Below, one piece after another: positions 61,849 through 64,000 of a stretch of 64,000 bases of DNA. The notes beneath the pieces are model-generated. The model was given only the letters and a program-made list of their open reading frames with translations. It did not search any database and was not told the origin of the DNA. A program made the position numbers and the translations under genes. The stretch is from Clostridiales bacterium (GTDB lineage: Bacteria > Bacillota > Clostridia > Christensenellales > Pumilibacteraceae): positions 1 to 64,000 of the forward strand of contig JAFLVC010000008.1 of NCBI GenBank assembly GCA_022508505.1. Reading direction: 5' to 3'. Each line of letters starts with the position of its first letter. Within the stretch, counting starts at the first letter, position 1.

Positions 61849-64000
61849 TTAACCCTGTCCGTTCATGTCGGGCGCATCAAACACTATCGTGTTGGCGTCG
61901 ACAGGAGGAGGCGCAAAGCCGCCGCCGAAGTCGGGGCCGAGTGCACCGAAATCGGGACCGGGCGCACCGAATCCGCCTTGCGGGGGTGCTCCGAAGTCGG
62001 GACCGGGCGCTCCGAAACCGCCTTGCGGGGGCGCTCCGAAGTCGGGACCGGGCGCTCCGAAACCGCCTTGACCGGGTACGCTGAAGCTCTGTCCGGGCAC
62101 ACCGAAAGGTCCGCCGGGCATATCGTTGAACGGATTGGCCGCGCCTGTAAATACCGCAGGATCGACCGGAGCGGGGCCGCCGCCGTTCTGTGCTTGGGCA
62201 AACGCGGCTTTCTTTGCGGCGAGCTCGGCTTTGAGCTCGGCCATGGACTTCTTACCGCCCTTTCCGCCCTTCTTCTTTTTCTTCTTGTCGTCGGCGCCTG
62301 CGCCGGTGCCGAAGTCGTCACTTACCGTTGCGCCCATAGTTGACACTGCGGCAACGCCAATACCGCCGTTCTGTTCCTTCTTCATCTCGTTAAACACTTT
62401 GGCGTACTTGGAATCTTGCAGTTTGAGCTTGGTCTTGAGCGCCTGCTCGCGCGTTGCGCTCGTCGCCTTGTTATGCGCCCTGTCGCGCATCTTGATAAGC
62501 TCTTGATTGCGCTTGACAAGTGCGCGCTGCTTGGCGCGGCGGCGCCAATACACCAGCAGTCTTATGAGGAATATGACCAGCAGCACGCCGAACGAAGCGA
62601 AGAACGCGACGAGCCAAATCTGGATGTACTCTTCTTTGGAAAGCACTTCCGATATGCCCGTAACCGACACGCTGAATGCGACAACGAGGTTACCGGATTG
62701 ACCGACGGTCGGGTTCATTATTGAAACGTTGAGCGTAATGGGCGCTACCGTATTCTTCAACGGCGTAATCTCGACCACGTCGCGAGTAGCCTCGGTGCCG
62801 CCTACCGGGTTGATGTACTTTGCAGAGCCCTCGGGAGTCGTTACAAGGAATATCTCGTAATTGTCGTAATCGAGGATGTTTGCCGCTTCGCAGAGGTATT
62901 GGAGTGGCACATACACCTTTGCTTCGGTGTTAGAACCGGTCATGTACCAATCTTCGTTCTTGTTGAACTCTTTTCCTTTATAGGGTTTATCGACGTCTAC
63001 TTTGATTTCGAGCATCGATCCGCTCACGAAAGCGACCTTTTTGTTGGCTTTGAGCCTGAACACAGCTCTAAGTATGGTGTCGCCCGTAGCCGCCTCGTAC
63101 GAAGAGTAGTTGCCGCTCTTTGCGACGAATTTGACCGACACGTAGTATTCGATATCCAACTGCTCCGCCGTAGCGTCCGAATCGATGTCTAAACGCAAAT
63201 ACGTCTTGCTGGTATTGGTATCGTAGAAGCCGATCCTCGAAACATAGGCGGGTTTGTACGAATCCATCTCTATTCCGTCGACGCGCGCGAACTCGACCGC
63301 TTCGTACTTTTCGTACGATTTGGTGCCTTCGGTGATAGTCCGCTTGTCGTCGAAAATGGGCGTAAAGCTGTCGACGTCAATGAAATTGCCGACTGCGTTG
63401 CGAAGTCCGGTCGTGAGCGTGCTCATATACACGCGCGAGGCATTGTCAAGGTTGACTACGTAGTCAATCTCGTTGCCTTCTTGGTCTTGATCCTTGATTG
63501 TCGTCTCGCCCGACACGTTAAACGTAAGCGTAATCGGTATGCTCTGACTGAACGCCGAAAGAGTAAACTGAACTATAGCCTTGCCCGATTCTTTGGGGGT
63601 GAGCCTCAATACGGAATTGCTGAGCTTGGTGGGAGTAACGACGTCGTAGTTGCTCGACGTAAGATCGTCCAGCGTCATTTTGTTGCGGTACTGATTTGCA
63701 AGCGAAACGAGCGAAAGGCTGTCTACGACATTGACTCTCTCCTCTATCGGCGCTTCGTTGCGACCGAATATGTAGAAGTTCATCTCGCGCGACAAATCGT
63801 AGGTGCGCTGTTCCTGAGACGACGTTGCGGGCTCGGTAAACGGAACCTGCTTGACGTTGACAAACGCGAACGTTATGGTGACCTTCTCATCGCCGTTTGT
63901 GAAATAGCTCACACCGTCGCGACCGAAGAAGCGCTGAATGGTAACGGTAAACCGAATTGGATGCGCGCTGATGAACTTAACAGTAATCCTGTTTTGATCC
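61849..64000 (-). CDS. Giant membrane protein, N-terminus beyond the window
   Basis: The reading frame stays open to the last base of the window, so the 5' end is missing; at least 717 codons are present. The first 450 visible residues are beta-rich and extracytoplasmic in character. A membrane helix (near 455-480: WLVAFFASFGVLLVIFLIRLLVYW) is followed by a basic cytoplasmic part, a Lys run (DDKKKKKKGGKGGKK), a short helix and a C-terminal tail of GGFGAPGPDFGAPPQ repeats. The layout mirrors the next protein (ectodomain, helix, cytoplasmic part, Pro/Gly repeats), so the two are probably paralogous partners. An internal GTG at 63912 is not a convincing start. Confidence 0.75.
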   Translation of the reverse strand, partial: DQNRITVKFISAHPIRFTVTIQRFFGRDGVSYFTNGDEKVTITFAFVNVKQVPFTEPATSSQEQRTYDLSREMNFYIFGRNEAPIEERVNVVDSLSLVSLANQYRNKMTLDDLTSSNYDVVTPTKLSNSVLRLTPKESGKAIVQFTLSAFSQSIPITLTFNVSGETTIKDQDQEGNEIDYVVNLDNASRVYMSTLTTGLRNAVGNFIDVDSFTPIFDDKRTITEGTKSYEKYEAVEFARVDGIEMDSYKPAYVSRIGFYDTNTSKTYLRLDIDSDATAEQLDIEYYVSVKFVAKSGNYSSYEAATGDTILRAVFRLKANKKVAFVSGSMLEIKVDVDKPYKGKEFNKNEDWYMTGSNTEAKVYVPLQYLCEAANILDYDNYEIFLVTTPEGSAKYINPVGGTEATRDVVEITPLKNTVAPITLNVSIMNPTVGQSGNLVVAFSVSVTGISEVLSKEEYIQIWLVAFFASFGVLLVIFLIRLLVYWRRRAKQRALVKRNQELIKMRDRAHNKATSATREQALKTKLKLQDSKYAKVFNEMKKEQNGGIGVAAVSTMGATVSDDFGTGAGADDKKKKKKGGKGGKKSMAELKAELAAKKAAFAQAQNGGGPAPVDPAVFTGAANPFNDMPGGPFGVPGQSFSVPGQGGFGAPGPDFGAPPQGGFGAPGPDFGAPPQGGFGAPGPDFGALGPDFGGGFAPPPVDANTIVFDAPDMNGQG
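61920..62065. repeat. 45-bp tandem repeats encoding GGFGAPGPDFGAPPQ
   Basis: Three near-identical 45-bp units encode a 15-residue Gly/Pro/Phe-rich motif near the C-terminus of the partial giant membrane protein, followed by a degenerate partial copy. Low-complexity FG-containing repeats can mediate weak self-association. Confidence 0.85.

Overview
The window looks like chromosome from an endospore-forming, low-to-middle G+C Firmicute of the class Clostridia. Sporulation genes spoIVA, sigG, sigE and spoIIGA, a ftsQ-ftsA-ftsZ cluster, nrdR, der and plsY are all present in Clostridia-like neighbourhoods. Consensus vegetative promoters (TTGACA, 17 bp, TATAAT or close) can be read in front of many genes. 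An uncultured gut lineage such as the Christensenellales is my guess; the sequence alone does not prove it.

1-11.3 kb is an accessory, defence-like region, all on the minus strand. It holds an HNH nuclease with a tiny companion, an XRE regulator, an OLD-family ATPase/TOPRIM nuclease, two small genes, and a tightly coupled operon of a DUF6361-like protein, a phospholipase-D-fold nuclease and a 1095-residue SNF2-like helicase. That operon is the best candidate here for an under-described defence system. 11.4-16.9 kb mixes housekeeping (HD hydrolase, rdgB, tRNA-Lys, tRNA-Leu) with an LRR protein, AT-rich orphan genes and inverted repeats.

17-34 kb is mostly core: a heterodimeric ABC exporter with one degenerate ATP site, spoIVA with a SigE-type promoter, plsY, der, membrane proteins, a degenerate cyclophilin-like protein, an RluA-type pseudouridine synthase, feoAB, nrdR, a PRC-barrel protein and sigG. 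35-41 kb is a complete phosphorelay (hybrid kinase, REC/HD-GYP/GGDEF regulator, HPt) sitting between sigE and sigG. 41-50 kb is sigE-spoIIGA, a two-gene plus-strand insert, ftsZ-ftsA-ftsQ, murA and a small kinase-like gene.

50-64 kb is a run of three very large genes on the minus strand. Two encode membrane-anchored proteins with big extracytoplasmic parts and long cytoplasmic tails; the third is a 2150-residue coiled-coil protein with an acidic N-terminus and a histone-H1-like basic tail. I do not recognise them as a described system.

A cross-cutting observation is that several promoters (rdgB, der, ftsQ, the DUF975 gene, and less surely spoIIGA) place the predicted transcription start on or within two or three bases of the start codon, with no Shine-Dalgarno sequence. 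This suggests leaderless mRNAs for core genes in this organism.
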